From Sphingobacterium sp. PCS056 (GTDB lineage Bacteria > Bacteroidota > Bacteroidia > Sphingobacteriales > Sphingobacteriaceae), in assembly GCF_023273895.1 (NCBI RefSeq), contig NZ_CP096883.1:1426001-1490000 (forward strand): DNA of 64,000 bases, given 5' to 3'. This document shows, piece by piece, positions 55,201 to 63,479 of this stretch (position 1 is its first letter; every line of letters begins with the position of its first letter). The notes beneath the pieces were generated by a model that had not been told where the DNA came from, searched no databases, and saw only the letters and a list, made by a program, of their open reading frames with translations. A program made the position numbers and the translations under genes.

Positions 55201-55630
55201 CTTTAGTTTCTTTCTGCAAGGGGTAGGCAAAGCCGATGGCTATTTGGGCGGCGCTGCACGTCACCCTTTTATTAATAACAGTGCTATGCCTCAAGATGTG
55301 CATCTGGATCGCTGGACTCCAGAAAATACCGATGCTTCTTATCCCAGATTGGTTTATATGCGTACTCATAACACACGTCTATCGTCCAAATGGATCGAAG
55401 ATGCAGCTTACCTGAGGTTAAAAAATCTACAGATTGGATATACTTTTCCAAAAGCGATGATGGAAAGAATCAGGGTTTCCAAGTTGAGAATATATTTCTC
55501 TGCGGATAACCTATTGACCAAAACTAATTTCTACAAAGGTTATGATCCGGAAATACCTGCTGGTAATACCGGTGGTTATTATCCGCAAGTGAAAACCTAT
55601 GTTGTCGGCCTCAATTTTAACCTTAAATAG
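52232..55630 (+). CDS. SusC-type TonB-dependent transporter with STN domain
   Basis: 1132 residues. Long signal region ending VRAQ, STN domain at about 55-115, carboxypeptidase-regulatory-like domain (FSGRITDVAGEVLSGVSVVV), TonB-box region MDEVVVVGYGVQKKINMTGA, plug with VSVLKDAASSSIYGVRGANG, and a barrel ending VVGLNFNLK. The STN domain fits its FecR/sigma partners upstream. SusD follows 8 bp downstream. No glycosidase gene accompanies the set, so the ligand may be a peptide, host glycan or other compound. Confidence 0.95.
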   Translation: MKKNNLGMDKRLHSQHFKYFVMMKFLILFIFCSVVQLQATVRAQTVTIKQKNMPFVKFLTELKNQTGYHILCKSDVIKEVKNLNVDLSNQPITAALDQLLATRNLQYTIDQKSIVIQRRKATVLPDRRASMQADVDQQQHFSGRITDVAGEVLSGVSVVVKGKSAGGIATDAEGRFSILAHSGDVVVISFIGYKKQEIVLGNQQVLEVQLQQEEKLMDEVVVVGYGVQKKINMTGAVATLSGKELESRPITNVGRGLQGQLPGLTIRSQNTSPGNAAPEMRIRGVGTWGDANPLVVIDGIPGGNLHILNPDDIENVSVLKDAASSSIYGVRGANGVILITTKKGKTGTTSLSFNSYYGLQTPTALPHFLGSVDYMLLQNEANRNANQGPTYSEQDIETARNGSDLNYFANTDWIDEVYKKNAAQQNYNLSLQGGTDKSNYYVSYGYLGEGGLVVGDNFKAGRHNARMRFNTELIDRIKIDANLGYIDRGYYGSASGTSALSGATSIRPLVPVKFSNGSWGYHGGQSNPVAVATDGGTNRFTSQEITANIAATLSLMKGFDLRGQYGLVKYNSKRNTLLKTINYFSPDDNKLIYQTNNPNSIKMDHYSGTYQTFVGTANYITSIQDKHNITGLLGFSVEETVGNDFWASRQNLPVQELESLAVGTDNQLNSSSSNQNALMSFFGRINYDYNSKYLLEGNFRRDGSSRFHKDVRWNWFGSFSAGWVLSEEQFFENMKGFWDLAKIRFSYGTQGNDKVGRDFPYMATLASVQMTSNNPIGDEGQVGFRQTFIPNQFITWESAEKTNIGVDLAFLNSRLSLTGEYFINNTNAIILNPPLPDVIGVGTAYPAQNSGSVQNKGWELVMGWRDQIGDVKYAANFNLSDVKNKITKLENFANNLGDQVRLEGYPLDAFYGFVADRIAQESDFNIVDGKYVPKFPFQKGDLVAPGDLIYKPADADATEITVLKDRVILGSEIPRYTYGFRGDLDYKGFDFSFFLQGVGKADGYLGGAARHPFINNSAMPQDVHLDRWTPENTDASYPRLVYMRTHNTRLSSKWIEDAAYLRLKNLQIGYTFPKAMMERIRVSKLRIYFSADNLLTKTNFYKGYDPEIPAGNTGGYYPQVKTYVVGLNFNLK

Positions 55631-55638
55631 TCAAGATC

Positions 55639-57315
55639 ATGTTACTTCAAAATTATAAAACCCGTACCTTAAAAATGATGCTGCTCATTGTGGGATTGGC
55701 TGCATTGACCAGTTGTACTAAATTTCTGGATCGCTATCCGCAAGATGAAATTGTGGACGATACGTACTGGAAGACACAAGAGCAGTTGGAAATGGCGGTT
55801 ACAGCGATATACTCGCGTGTAAAAGCGAAGAATATCGTGGATATGGAAAACTTGGCCGAAAATACGATGTGGCCGACCACAACTGAATATAAAGATATTG
55901 GATCTGGTGTATTTCCGGTCACTCAGCCTACAGTGGATGCTGAATGGCGCAATATGTATCGTGATATACGAGAATGTAATGTCTTTTTGGAAAAGTACAA
56001 AAATGCGGAAGAAACTACTCCAGGTGCTAATGAACAGCTTGCTGCTGAAGTACGCGTGATCAGAGCTTTGGGATACAGTTTTTTGACGTCTTTTTACGGA
56101 GATATTCCGTTGTCTTTGGTACCCCTGAACCCAGGTGATCCTGAGCTCTATGATGGTAGAACGGCACAAGCAGAAGTGGTTGATTTCCTATTGGAGGAGC
56201 TGGATGAAGCTGCTGCTGTGCTCCCGAAAGCAATTCCAACAGCGAAAAATCTAGGACGTATTAGCAAAGGTACTGCCCTTGCGTTAAAAGCGCGGATTGC
56301 GCTGGCATATGGACGATATGAAATCGCTGAAAAGGCGGCCAAAGATGTCATGGATCTAGGTGTATATAGGTTATATACCACTGGTAGTCCCAAAACTGCT
56401 TATCAGGAACTGTTTACACGCAATGGCAAAGTGGCCATGGGGAAAAATCAGGAAACGCTGTTTGCCAGATTGCATAAAATGGATATTATTATGCATAATT
56501 TAAGTAGGGAAATTCAGGTCCCTGATCAGTTTGCACGTTTTGTGCCAACCAAATCGCTTGTTGATTCTTATTTAGCATCGGATGGTCTACCGATCGATAA
56601 ATCACCATTGTATAAAGACGATACTTATGAAGATGTTTTCAAAAATAGAGATCCGAGAATGACACAGACGATCTTGGTGCCGGGTGATAAATGGGGTGGA
56701 CGATATGATGGGAGACCGATTGCGAGCAATCCGGACCCCACGATCTTCCAAGTTCCTAAATTTAGTCAAGATGGCCGTGGATCGGTAACGACAACGGGGT
56801 ACTATTATAAAAAATATGTGGAGCTATCTGCTGTTCCAAATTATAACAGAGATGATAATGATATTCATCATATCCGGTACGCAGAGGTATTGCTGACCTA
56901 TGCGGAGGCGCGAATGGAGCAGGGCAAACTGACCCAGGCTGATCTGGACATTTCGATCAATCTGTTGCGTGATCGTGTGGGGATGAAACGTATGGAGCTT
57001 AGTTTTTTAGCACAGCACGGTATGGATATCCGTACCGAAATCCGCAGGGAAAGGCGGGTAGAACTGGTGTTGGAGGGACAACGTTATTTTGATGTCCGAA
57101 GATGGAAAGAAGGAAACCGTCTAGCGGCTGATATCGAGGGCGTAAAAGCTTCTTGGTTTCCGCAGCTAGCAAGTGCTGCTTATCGTAAAAATAAAGATGG
57201 TTTTTTGGTCGTGCAGTGGAACCGTGCTTTTGAAAATCCCAAAAACTACCTGTGGCCTGTGCCGCAGACACAGTGGGAAAGAAATCCAAATCTAGGACAA
57301 AACCCGGGTTGGTAA
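55639..57315 (+). CDS. RagB/SusD-family surface lipoprotein
   Basis: 558 residues. Lipoprotein signal ending AALTSCTKFLDRYPQDEI. Family phrases: EVRVIRALGYSFLTSFYGDI near 135, KGTALALKARIALAYGRYEI near 215, YAEVLLTYAEARMEQGKLTQ near 415 and RRERRVELVLEGQRYFDVRR near 475; the end NPNLGQNPGW is the classic SusD terminus. Partner of the SusC directly upstream. Confidence 0.95.
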   Translation: MLLQNYKTRTLKMMLLIVGLAALTSCTKFLDRYPQDEIVDDTYWKTQEQLEMAVTAIYSRVKAKNIVDMENLAENTMWPTTTEYKDIGSGVFPVTQPTVDAEWRNMYRDIRECNVFLEKYKNAEETTPGANEQLAAEVRVIRALGYSFLTSFYGDIPLSLVPLNPGDPELYDGRTAQAEVVDFLLEELDEAAAVLPKAIPTAKNLGRISKGTALALKARIALAYGRYEIAEKAAKDVMDLGVYRLYTTGSPKTAYQELFTRNGKVAMGKNQETLFARLHKMDIIMHNLSREIQVPDQFARFVPTKSLVDSYLASDGLPIDKSPLYKDDTYEDVFKNRDPRMTQTILVPGDKWGGRYDGRPIASNPDPTIFQVPKFSQDGRGSVTTTGYYYKKYVELSAVPNYNRDDNDIHHIRYAEVLLTYAEARMEQGKLTQADLDISINLLRDRVGMKRMELSFLAQHGMDIRTEIRRERRVELVLEGQRYFDVRRWKEGNRLAADIEGVKASWFPQLASAAYRKNKDGFLVVQWNRAFENPKNYLWPVPQTQWERNPNLGQNPGW

Positions 57316-57367
57316 TATAGACCAAACTGCTACTCATAATGGTAGTTCTTTAAATAACCTGGGTGGT

Positions 57368-57405
57368 AACATGCGGAGAAATAATCCTATTATTCTCCGC
57401 ATGTT
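57368..57405. terminator. Hairpin between convergent genes
   Basis: AACATGCGGAGAA (57368-57380) and TTCTCCGCATGTT (57393-57405) are perfectly complementary. The T run is weak, but the site between a plus-strand and a minus-strand gene end fits a terminator. Confidence 0.65.
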
Positions 57406-57464
57406 GTGTTTCATGTCGCTATGGGTTGTAGGGTATCTTTTTTTATTCTTGCTCTAGCTCTTTA

Positions 57465-58601
57465 TTATCCTTCTTTATTGATCGCCCAATAGCCTCCGCT
57501 TTTACGGGTACCACAATATTCGATTTTACCTTGTTCTTGTAGTTCTTGTAATTTGCTTTGCAATAATGTGGCCTTGACGTCAAATACGGTCAAATAAAAG
57601 GAGAGACGCTGGTTAGGGTGACCCGCAATCAGCTCATACAATTGATCTAAAGATACCGGATCTTCTATTTGCTCCTGTTGGTCGAGCACTTCGGAACTAT
57701 ATTCATCCCTATTTTTGGTCTTTTTTATGATCACATGATCTTCTGCGTTTTTATTCTTTGCACGTTGTGGTCGAGTTTTAATATACGTAACTGTAGGTTT
57801 GTTAGATCGTGTTCCGAGCGCGGTGTACTGGACCGCTTTAATCTTTGTGAGTTCATTATTCGTATATTTTTTCAAATAGGAATAGACATTGCCTACACTT
57901 ATTGATAGATTATATCGGAGTTTGAGGTCTTCAATAATATCCTTGGGGCTTCGCGGTGTCGAAAAGTAATCTGTATGCTTGACTAGGTCATCAAAAGTTC
58001 TACTATGAACCTTCCTTAAGGTGCTGGTCGTCTTGTCCTCTTTAACTATATGATCGTTATCCGTGGATTGATCCATGAACAATACCTCATTTGGCTGCCT
58101 ATTGATGTCATCTACCAGTTCAAGCTTGAGGACCACTTTCTTTTTTGTACCATCATAAAAATATTCAAATAGTGTACTAGGTGTTATCCCAAATGCGATC
58201 GCTAATGAACAGATTTCATAGGCATAAAATTGATCATATGATCTATTAAATAAATCGTTGATGCGAGCTTCACTTAAGCCTGTTGCGGCCGAAACATCGC
58301 TTTTACTGTTTAAAAATATGCCAAATAGTTTTTCTAATGGACTGCCAAAGGTCTGTAACCGGGTTGACGGCAGGTTTTTAAAAAACTCATAGCACACTAC
58401 AGTCAGGTCCAATTTTAAAGCATGGCAGACCCTAAAGAACGATTTTGCGGTCAACTGTTGCTCCTCGTTCTCAAGTAGATGCGCAAGTTGATGTATCGTT
58501 TTATTGACAATTGATTTGTCAGGATATACCGAGGAGATTTGTGCTCTCAATAAGATCTCGAAAGCACGTACATCGTATTGTTTTTGGTCAATTTTTTTCA
58601 T
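57465..58601 (-). CDS. Hypothetical regulatory-type protein with HTH-like segments
   Basis: 378 residues, no signal or membrane segment. Residues about 70-155 include two segments like XRE-type helices (FRVCHALKLDLTVVCYEFFK and ARINDLFNRSYDQF...AFGITPSTLFEYF). The middle is polar and low in structure (about 165-270). The last 65 residues (PVSLDQLYELIAGHPNQRLS, ATLLQSKLQELQEQGKIEYC, GGYWAINKEG) look like a winged helix. A DNA-binding role is likely by pattern but no family was named. Confidence 0.6.
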   Translation of the reverse strand: MKKIDQKQYDVRAFEILLRAQISSVYPDKSIVNKTIHQLAHLLENEEQQLTAKSFFRVCHALKLDLTVVCYEFFKNLPSTRLQTFGSPLEKLFGIFLNSKSDVSAATGLSEARINDLFNRSYDQFYAYEICSLAIAFGITPSTLFEYFYDGTKKKVVLKLELVDDINRQPNEVLFMDQSTDNDHIVKEDKTTSTLRKVHSRTFDDLVKHTDYFSTPRSPKDIIEDLKLRYNLSISVGNVYSYLKKYTNNELTKIKAVQYTALGTRSNKPTVTYIKTRPQRAKNKNAEDHVIIKKTKNRDEYSSEVLDQQEQIEDPVSLDQLYELIAGHPNQRLSFYLTVFDVKATLLQSKLQELQEQGKIEYCGTRKSGGYWAINKEG

Positions 58602-58873
58602 TTTAGGCTGATGCTTTAAGGTTGGTCAATTTAGCATAAATAATTAATTTTTTAGCCATTAGTTTTGACACTGGAATATCTGGATGAAAGGATGGAATAA
58701 GCAGTTTTTTACGAGCAGGGTGCCATTCATGATATCCCAATCCAGTAGGTAACTGATAGGGTAGCGGGATGTCCACTTATGTTGTGCTAAAGTCAGCGAT
58801 TTGATCGTGGTTACTTCATTAAAGACAACTATCAATATTGAAGTACAATGGCGTTGGCTCTTGAGATTTTGAG
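58602..58873. other. Intergenic region
   Basis: No convincing gene. A minus-strand frame at 58659-58886 crosses the next terminator. It should hold the promoter of the 378-residue protein gene. Confidence 0.4.
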
Positions 58874-58911
58874 AAAAAATAAGCACGATAAGTTTGAAGC
58901 TTATCGTGCTT
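58874..58911 (-). terminator. Terminator of the fasciclin gene
   Basis: AAGCACGATAAG (58881-58892) and CTTATCGTGCTT (58900-58911) form a perfect stem; on the minus strand a T run follows. Confidence 0.85.
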
Positions 58912-58937
58912 GGAATTGGAAAACTAATCGATGTTAA

Positions 58938-59891
58938 TTAAGGTAATAGTACTTGGTCAATGACGTGGATCACGCCATTGGTCGTTAATAAGTTCGCTGG
59001 CGATATCGTCGCTGCTGTTGCATTTTTATTTCCTTTTACTTTTGCGCCACCAGATAATGAGATCATGACTTTGCCACCGTTGACAGTCGCTGGCTGTGCA
59101 GCTTCGGTCAGATCACTCGATAAAACACGTCCTGAAATGACATGGTAAGTCAGAATGCTGGTCAATACCGCTGGATCGGCAGCTTGAATAGCCGCAACTG
59201 TTGCAAATCCTGCCTTTATAAAGGCGTCATTTGTAGGAGCAAATACCGTAAGTGGACCTGTTCCGGATAACACTTGTGCAACATTGGTCGAACCTTGGCT
59301 GGCTCTTAATACAGCAGCTACTAAAAAAGTGAAATTCGAATTTGCTTGAGCAACCTGTACAATATTGCCCGTGGGTGGCATCAAAACCGTATTGATCACA
59401 TGAATCACACCATTAGAAGCCATCACATCAGCTTGTGTTACTGCCGCGCCATTGACAAAAACACCATTGTTGTTTTTAGTAATAAATACATCAGCTTCTG
59501 CTTGGGTTTTGACAGCTGTATTGGCTGCATTTGGAAGTGATGAAGAAACCGTCTTTTGACTTAAAACATGATACAATAAGATCTTCTTTAAATCGGCTAC
59601 TGGTAATGCTTTAATTTTGGTTTCGGAATCCAAGCCTGCAGCCACAAAAGCAGCATTGTTAGGCGCAAATACAGTAAATGGTCCATTTCCTGCTAATACA
59701 TCAACTAGATCCGCTTGGATCAAGGCAGACTTCAGTAAAGAAAAATCTTTGTTTGTACTAACGATCGCAGAAATAGTGGTTACTTCTTGTTCTGGATGAT
59801 CATCATCTTTACAAGAGCCCATAAAAATTAACGTTGCTATGCACAGGATAGCAGCTGACTTTTTGAAGAGTGTAAAATTTAATTTTTTCAT
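58938..59891 (-). CDS. Fasciclin (FAS1) domain lipoprotein, two domains
   Basis: 317 residues. Lipobox ATLIFMGSCKDDD. Two FAS1 domains (about 40-170 and 178-317), each with the family's H2-type motifs: GPFTVFAPNNAAFVAAGL and SNGVIHVINTVLMPP in the first; GPLTVFAPTNDAFIKAGF and TNGVIHVIDQVLLP in the second. FAS1 proteins act in adhesion at the surface. Transcribed alone, with its own terminator. Confidence 0.95.
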   Translation of the reverse strand: MKKLNFTLFKKSAAILCIATLIFMGSCKDDDHPEQEVTTISAIVSTNKDFSLLKSALIQADLVDVLAGNGPFTVFAPNNAAFVAAGLDSETKIKALPVADLKKILLYHVLSQKTVSSSLPNAANTAVKTQAEADVFITKNNNGVFVNGAAVTQADVMASNGVIHVINTVLMPPTGNIVQVAQANSNFTFLVAAVLRASQGSTNVAQVLSGTGPLTVFAPTNDAFIKAGFATVAAIQAADPAVLTSILTYHVISGRVLSSDLTEAAQPATVNGGKVMISLSGGAKVKGNKNATAATISPANLLTTNGVIHVIDQVLLP

Positions 59892-60190
59892 TATTTAGTA
59901 TATTTATATACTAAAATTATAACCAAACATCATACCAAAGGGATTAAAATAGACCTTAATTTATTTTGATTTTTATTTCTTCTTTCGATATGGTATATAT
60001 TAATACTATTTTTAATGCCAATTATGACAGATAATTATAATTATTGAAAAGTTGGATTTTCATTTATTCCTATACAAGATAACTTTACTCCATTATTTTT
60101 AAATAGGCAATAAGACGAGACATGGCTTTTACGGGTTTATTTCATTTCTTATTTGGATTGTATCTAAATTAAGTTAAATTTGTCGAGCCA
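59892..60190. other. Divergent promoter region
   Basis: AT-rich stretch between the minus-strand fasciclin gene and the plus-strand sigma gene. No gene; should contain both promoters. TATTTATATACTAAAATTAT near 59897 may belong to the fasciclin promoter. Confidence 0.4.
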
Positions 60191-60733
60191 GTGAACGATA
60201 TGAGCGATCAAAATAAAATATTGTCTTGTAAGTCAATCGATGCCAAGAGCTTCGAACAGATTTATATACGGTATTGGGATCAAGTTTTGCAGTATGCTAT
60301 CTGTATTGTCCATGATGAATCTTTGGCAAAGGACATGGTGCAGCATGTTTTTGTGTCCCTCTGGGACAAGAGAAAAGAGCGTCAGATTGAACATATCGAA
60401 ATTTATCTCAAAAGAGCGGTAAAATATGCCGCATTGCACGAAATCAAGAAAAGATTGATTATTGATGATAAAATGGATCTGAATGATGTTGATATCATCT
60501 CCGATCAGGAATCCGATCAGGACATGATGTATCAAGATCTTCATCTGGCCATCGATCATATGATGACAAAGCTCCCCTCCAAGAGTAAAGATATGTTTGT
60601 GCTTAAATTTAGAGATGGGCTAGACAATAGTGCCATTGCTGATGCGCTAGACCTATCCGAAAAAACGATTCGTAATAAACTCTCTATTTGCCTGAAATCG
60701 ATTAGAATGAACCTGAAAAAAGTAGGTTTTTAA
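60191..60733 (+). CDS. ECF RNA polymerase sigma-70 factor without FecR partner
   Basis: 180 residues. Region 2: SFEQIYIRYWDQVLQYAICI and MVQHVFVSLWDKR. Region 4: DMFVLKFRDGLDNSAIADAL and EKTIRNKLSICLKSIR. An ATG at 60200 is an alternative start. Unlike the two other sigma genes here, it is followed by a TonB receptor without a FecR gene in the 270-bp gap, so its control must be different or encoded elsewhere. Confidence 0.93.
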   Translation: MNDMSDQNKILSCKSIDAKSFEQIYIRYWDQVLQYAICIVHDESLAKDMVQHVFVSLWDKRKERQIEHIEIYLKRAVKYAALHEIKKRLIIDDKMDLNDVDIISDQESDQDMMYQDLHLAIDHMMTKLPSKSKDMFVLKFRDGLDNSAIADALDLSEKTIRNKLSICLKSIRMNLKKVGF

Positions 60734-61003
60734 GACGCTTTATTTCCTTATTTATATTAAGTATAAATAAATCGGGACAATTTCTACAAAAACGACACTA
60801 TACTCATATAGGGTGTTCGTCAATCACCATCAACAGATATCCTAATTTCCTTATGACAGCATAAGAAGGAATTGCGTCTTGCTCTTTCCACTGATTGGAA
60901 AGCGGTGTGCATTCCTGTTATTCTGTGAGGTACCAACAAAATGAGGTGTTTTTTAAAAAGTTGTAAACATTTGGAAAATTTAAAGCGATAATAAATACAA
61001 TAC
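60734..61003. other. Gap between sigma gene and TonB receptor
   Basis: No gene seen, in particular no remnant of a FecR gene. It should hold the receptor promoter. Confidence 0.4.
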
Positions 61004-63454
61004 ATGCAGTCTAAACAATTATTTTTAACAGGATTTTTTTTACACATCTCGCTCTTACTGTGTGCACAAAAAATAGAAACGTTTAATCTATCGGGTTACG
61101 TAAAAGACACTTTTGGAAAACCTATCGCTGGTGCGACTATCTCGATACAGGAATTGGATTTGGGAACAACCAGTGATGTCGATGGATCCTACCAATTCTT
61201 GAAATTAAAGCAGGCACATTTCAATGTGCGCGTATCAAGTGTCGGTTTTCATTCGGACACGAGGAAAATTAATCTGGCAACAAACACCGGTACCTTTTTG
61301 GATTTCCAGCTTCGTCGGGATGAAAAATCACTCGATGAGGTCTCTGTTGTTGGGAAAACCTTAAACCAACGTAAGGTGCAGGAAATAAAACAGTCGGGCT
61401 ATGCGGTCAATGTGATCGATTTAAATACACAGGTGGATAAGGTGGCTGATCTCAATCAGCTATTGAGACGCTCTCCTGGGGTGACCATTCGTGAAGACGG
61501 GGGAATGGGGTCTGACTTCTCCTTTAAAATCAATGGCTTGGATGCCAAAATATTTATCGATGCGGTACCCATGGAAAATTACGGGAGCTCCATGACCTTA
61601 AATAATATTCCGGTCAATTTAGTTGACCGTATTGAAGTGTATAAGGGAGTTGTGCCCGCTTACCTGCCAACGGACGTGCTGGGTGGTGCTGTCAATATCA
61701 TCACCAAACGTAGAAATAAACAGTTTTTTGATTTTAGCTATGGTTATGGCTCTTTCAATACCCACCAAGCCTCCTTGATCGCCAATATGCGGGATGCAAA
61801 GACCGGATTGATGGTGAAAGCGGATGCGTTTTTCAACCATTCGGACAATAATTATAGGATGTACAGCAATCCGAAGTATGGGATTAATCTCGACGGATAC
61901 TTCAAATCCTTTGTTGATGAAGAAACAGGGATCGTGCAGAATCAGTTGGTGAAAGTCGATCAAGCGCGACGTTTTCATGATGCTTACACCTCGGGAATGG
62001 GAAAAATAGAGGCTGGTTTTGAAAACGTGAAATGGGCAGATCGTCTCCTTTTTGGACTGGGCTATTCGGAAAATAACAAGCAAATCCAAATGGGATCCAA
62101 TATCAAATCGGTATATGGTGGTCGATGGTCTGAAAATAAATTCCTGACTCCAAGTATCCAGTATCGAAAAAATGGGCTTTTCCTTCCGGATTTATATGTG
62201 GATATTTTTGCAAGCTATGGTGATAGCCGGACCGATGTGAGGGATACCGCAAAATATATCTATTACTGGTCTGGGATACCACAAAGTAATGGGACATTTA
62301 AGGATGAAGCTTATGATCAGATTGTCAACAAGAGTTATATCGCAAAGACCGATTTTTCTTATAATCTGAATAAACAAAAATCGCAAGTGATCAATTTGAG
62401 CTATAACCTCAGTACCAATCAGCAAAAGAATTTTGATCTGATGAAAACCGAGGAGTATCGGGAAATCAACAGCAGGCCCAAACGTCTGAATAAACACCTG
62501 ATCAACTTGGCTTGGCAGGGACAATGGCTAAATGAAAAACTGAGTTCTGTGGTATTCTTTAAATATTATGGTATGGATAACAGCTATACGGCAGATGAGC
62601 GGAAATACGATAGTGAGGGCAATCTGATTGAAGGTGATGTGGTCAAGTATGACAACTATAAAGATTATAAAAGCGGTGGCTTGACTTTAAGATATCTGTT
62701 GAAGAAAGATATAGGAATCAAAACATCGATCGAAAAATCGTATAAATTACCTTCGGTAGAACAGCTCTATGGTAACGTTGTCTATGTGTTGCCCAATATT
62801 GATCTGAAACCTGAAGAAGCGAATAATGTAAATCTAGGGGTGTTTTATAATGGCTATTTCAGGGATAAACATTTTATCAATTTGGATGTCACTACGTTCT
62901 TACGCAACACCAATAATTATATCCAGATGGTCAGTGCTGGTAATTATTATCGCTACTCCAACTTGGATGGAGCACGATTGTATGGGATCGAGTTTGATGC
63001 GAAATATGGCTATAAAGATCTATTTCGGGTTAATATAAATGGGAGTTATGATAAAGCAATCGTAAGCAAATTGCAAACCGATGAATCTATTGATCAGGCG
63101 GAATCCATCCTGCACAAGCAACTGCCCAATAGACCGTACCTGTATGGAAATGTAGATATTTCAATCGGGAAAAATGACTGGTTGGGAATGGGTACGCGTA
63201 TTGAACTGACTTATATGAATCAATATACCCATAAATTTTATATGAGCTGGGAGAACTTAGCGTCTCAATCGACCAAGCTTTATATTCCGAATCAAGATGT
63301 ACATTCTGCAATCTTGTCCTATTCTTGGAAGCATAATAAGTACGGGATTTCTATGGAAGCTAGAAACTTTACCGACGAAAGACTTTACGATAATTTTGGA
63401 CTGCAAAAAGCAGGTCGTGCGTTCTACACCAAATTGAGAATGTCCATATTTTAA
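61004..63454 (+). CDS. TonB-dependent receptor with carboxypeptidase-regulatory-like domain
   Basis: 816 residues. Signal peptide ending SLLLCAQ. Regulatory-like domain at about 28-110 (LSGYVKDTFGKPIAGATISI). Plug with VADLNQLLRRSPGVTIREDG, NNIPVNLVDRIEVYKGVVPA and GGAVNIITKRR. Barrel ending in AFYTKLRMSIF. This is the classic receptor type used for siderophores or cofactors, not SusC, and it has no STN domain. The DUF4374 lipoprotein gene 25 bp downstream is a common partner of iron-uptake receptors. A short stretch of this gene (61793-61880) recurs in the mosaic at 24039-24107. Confidence 0.93.
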   Translation: MQSKQLFLTGFFLHISLLLCAQKIETFNLSGYVKDTFGKPIAGATISIQELDLGTTSDVDGSYQFLKLKQAHFNVRVSSVGFHSDTRKINLATNTGTFLDFQLRRDEKSLDEVSVVGKTLNQRKVQEIKQSGYAVNVIDLNTQVDKVADLNQLLRRSPGVTIREDGGMGSDFSFKINGLDAKIFIDAVPMENYGSSMTLNNIPVNLVDRIEVYKGVVPAYLPTDVLGGAVNIITKRRNKQFFDFSYGYGSFNTHQASLIANMRDAKTGLMVKADAFFNHSDNNYRMYSNPKYGINLDGYFKSFVDEETGIVQNQLVKVDQARRFHDAYTSGMGKIEAGFENVKWADRLLFGLGYSENNKQIQMGSNIKSVYGGRWSENKFLTPSIQYRKNGLFLPDLYVDIFASYGDSRTDVRDTAKYIYYWSGIPQSNGTFKDEAYDQIVNKSYIAKTDFSYNLNKQKSQVINLSYNLSTNQQKNFDLMKTEEYREINSRPKRLNKHLINLAWQGQWLNEKLSSVVFFKYYGMDNSYTADERKYDSEGNLIEGDVVKYDNYKDYKSGGLTLRYLLKKDIGIKTSIEKSYKLPSVEQLYGNVVYVLPNIDLKPEEANNVNLGVFYNGYFRDKHFINLDVTTFLRNTNNYIQMVSAGNYYRYSNLDGARLYGIEFDAKYGYKDLFRVNINGSYDKAIVSKLQTDESIDQAESILHKQLPNRPYLYGNVDISIGKNDWLGMGTRIELTYMNQYTHKFYMSWENLASQSTKLYIPNQDVHSAILSYSWKHNKYGISMEARNFTDERLYDNFGLQKAGRAFYTKLRMSIF

Positions 63455-63479
63455 TTATTAACAATTATACTATATAACT

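Noticed and set aside
58659..58886. Minus-strand gene
   Set aside because: Overlaps the fasciclin terminator and shows no domain; the composition looks non-coding.
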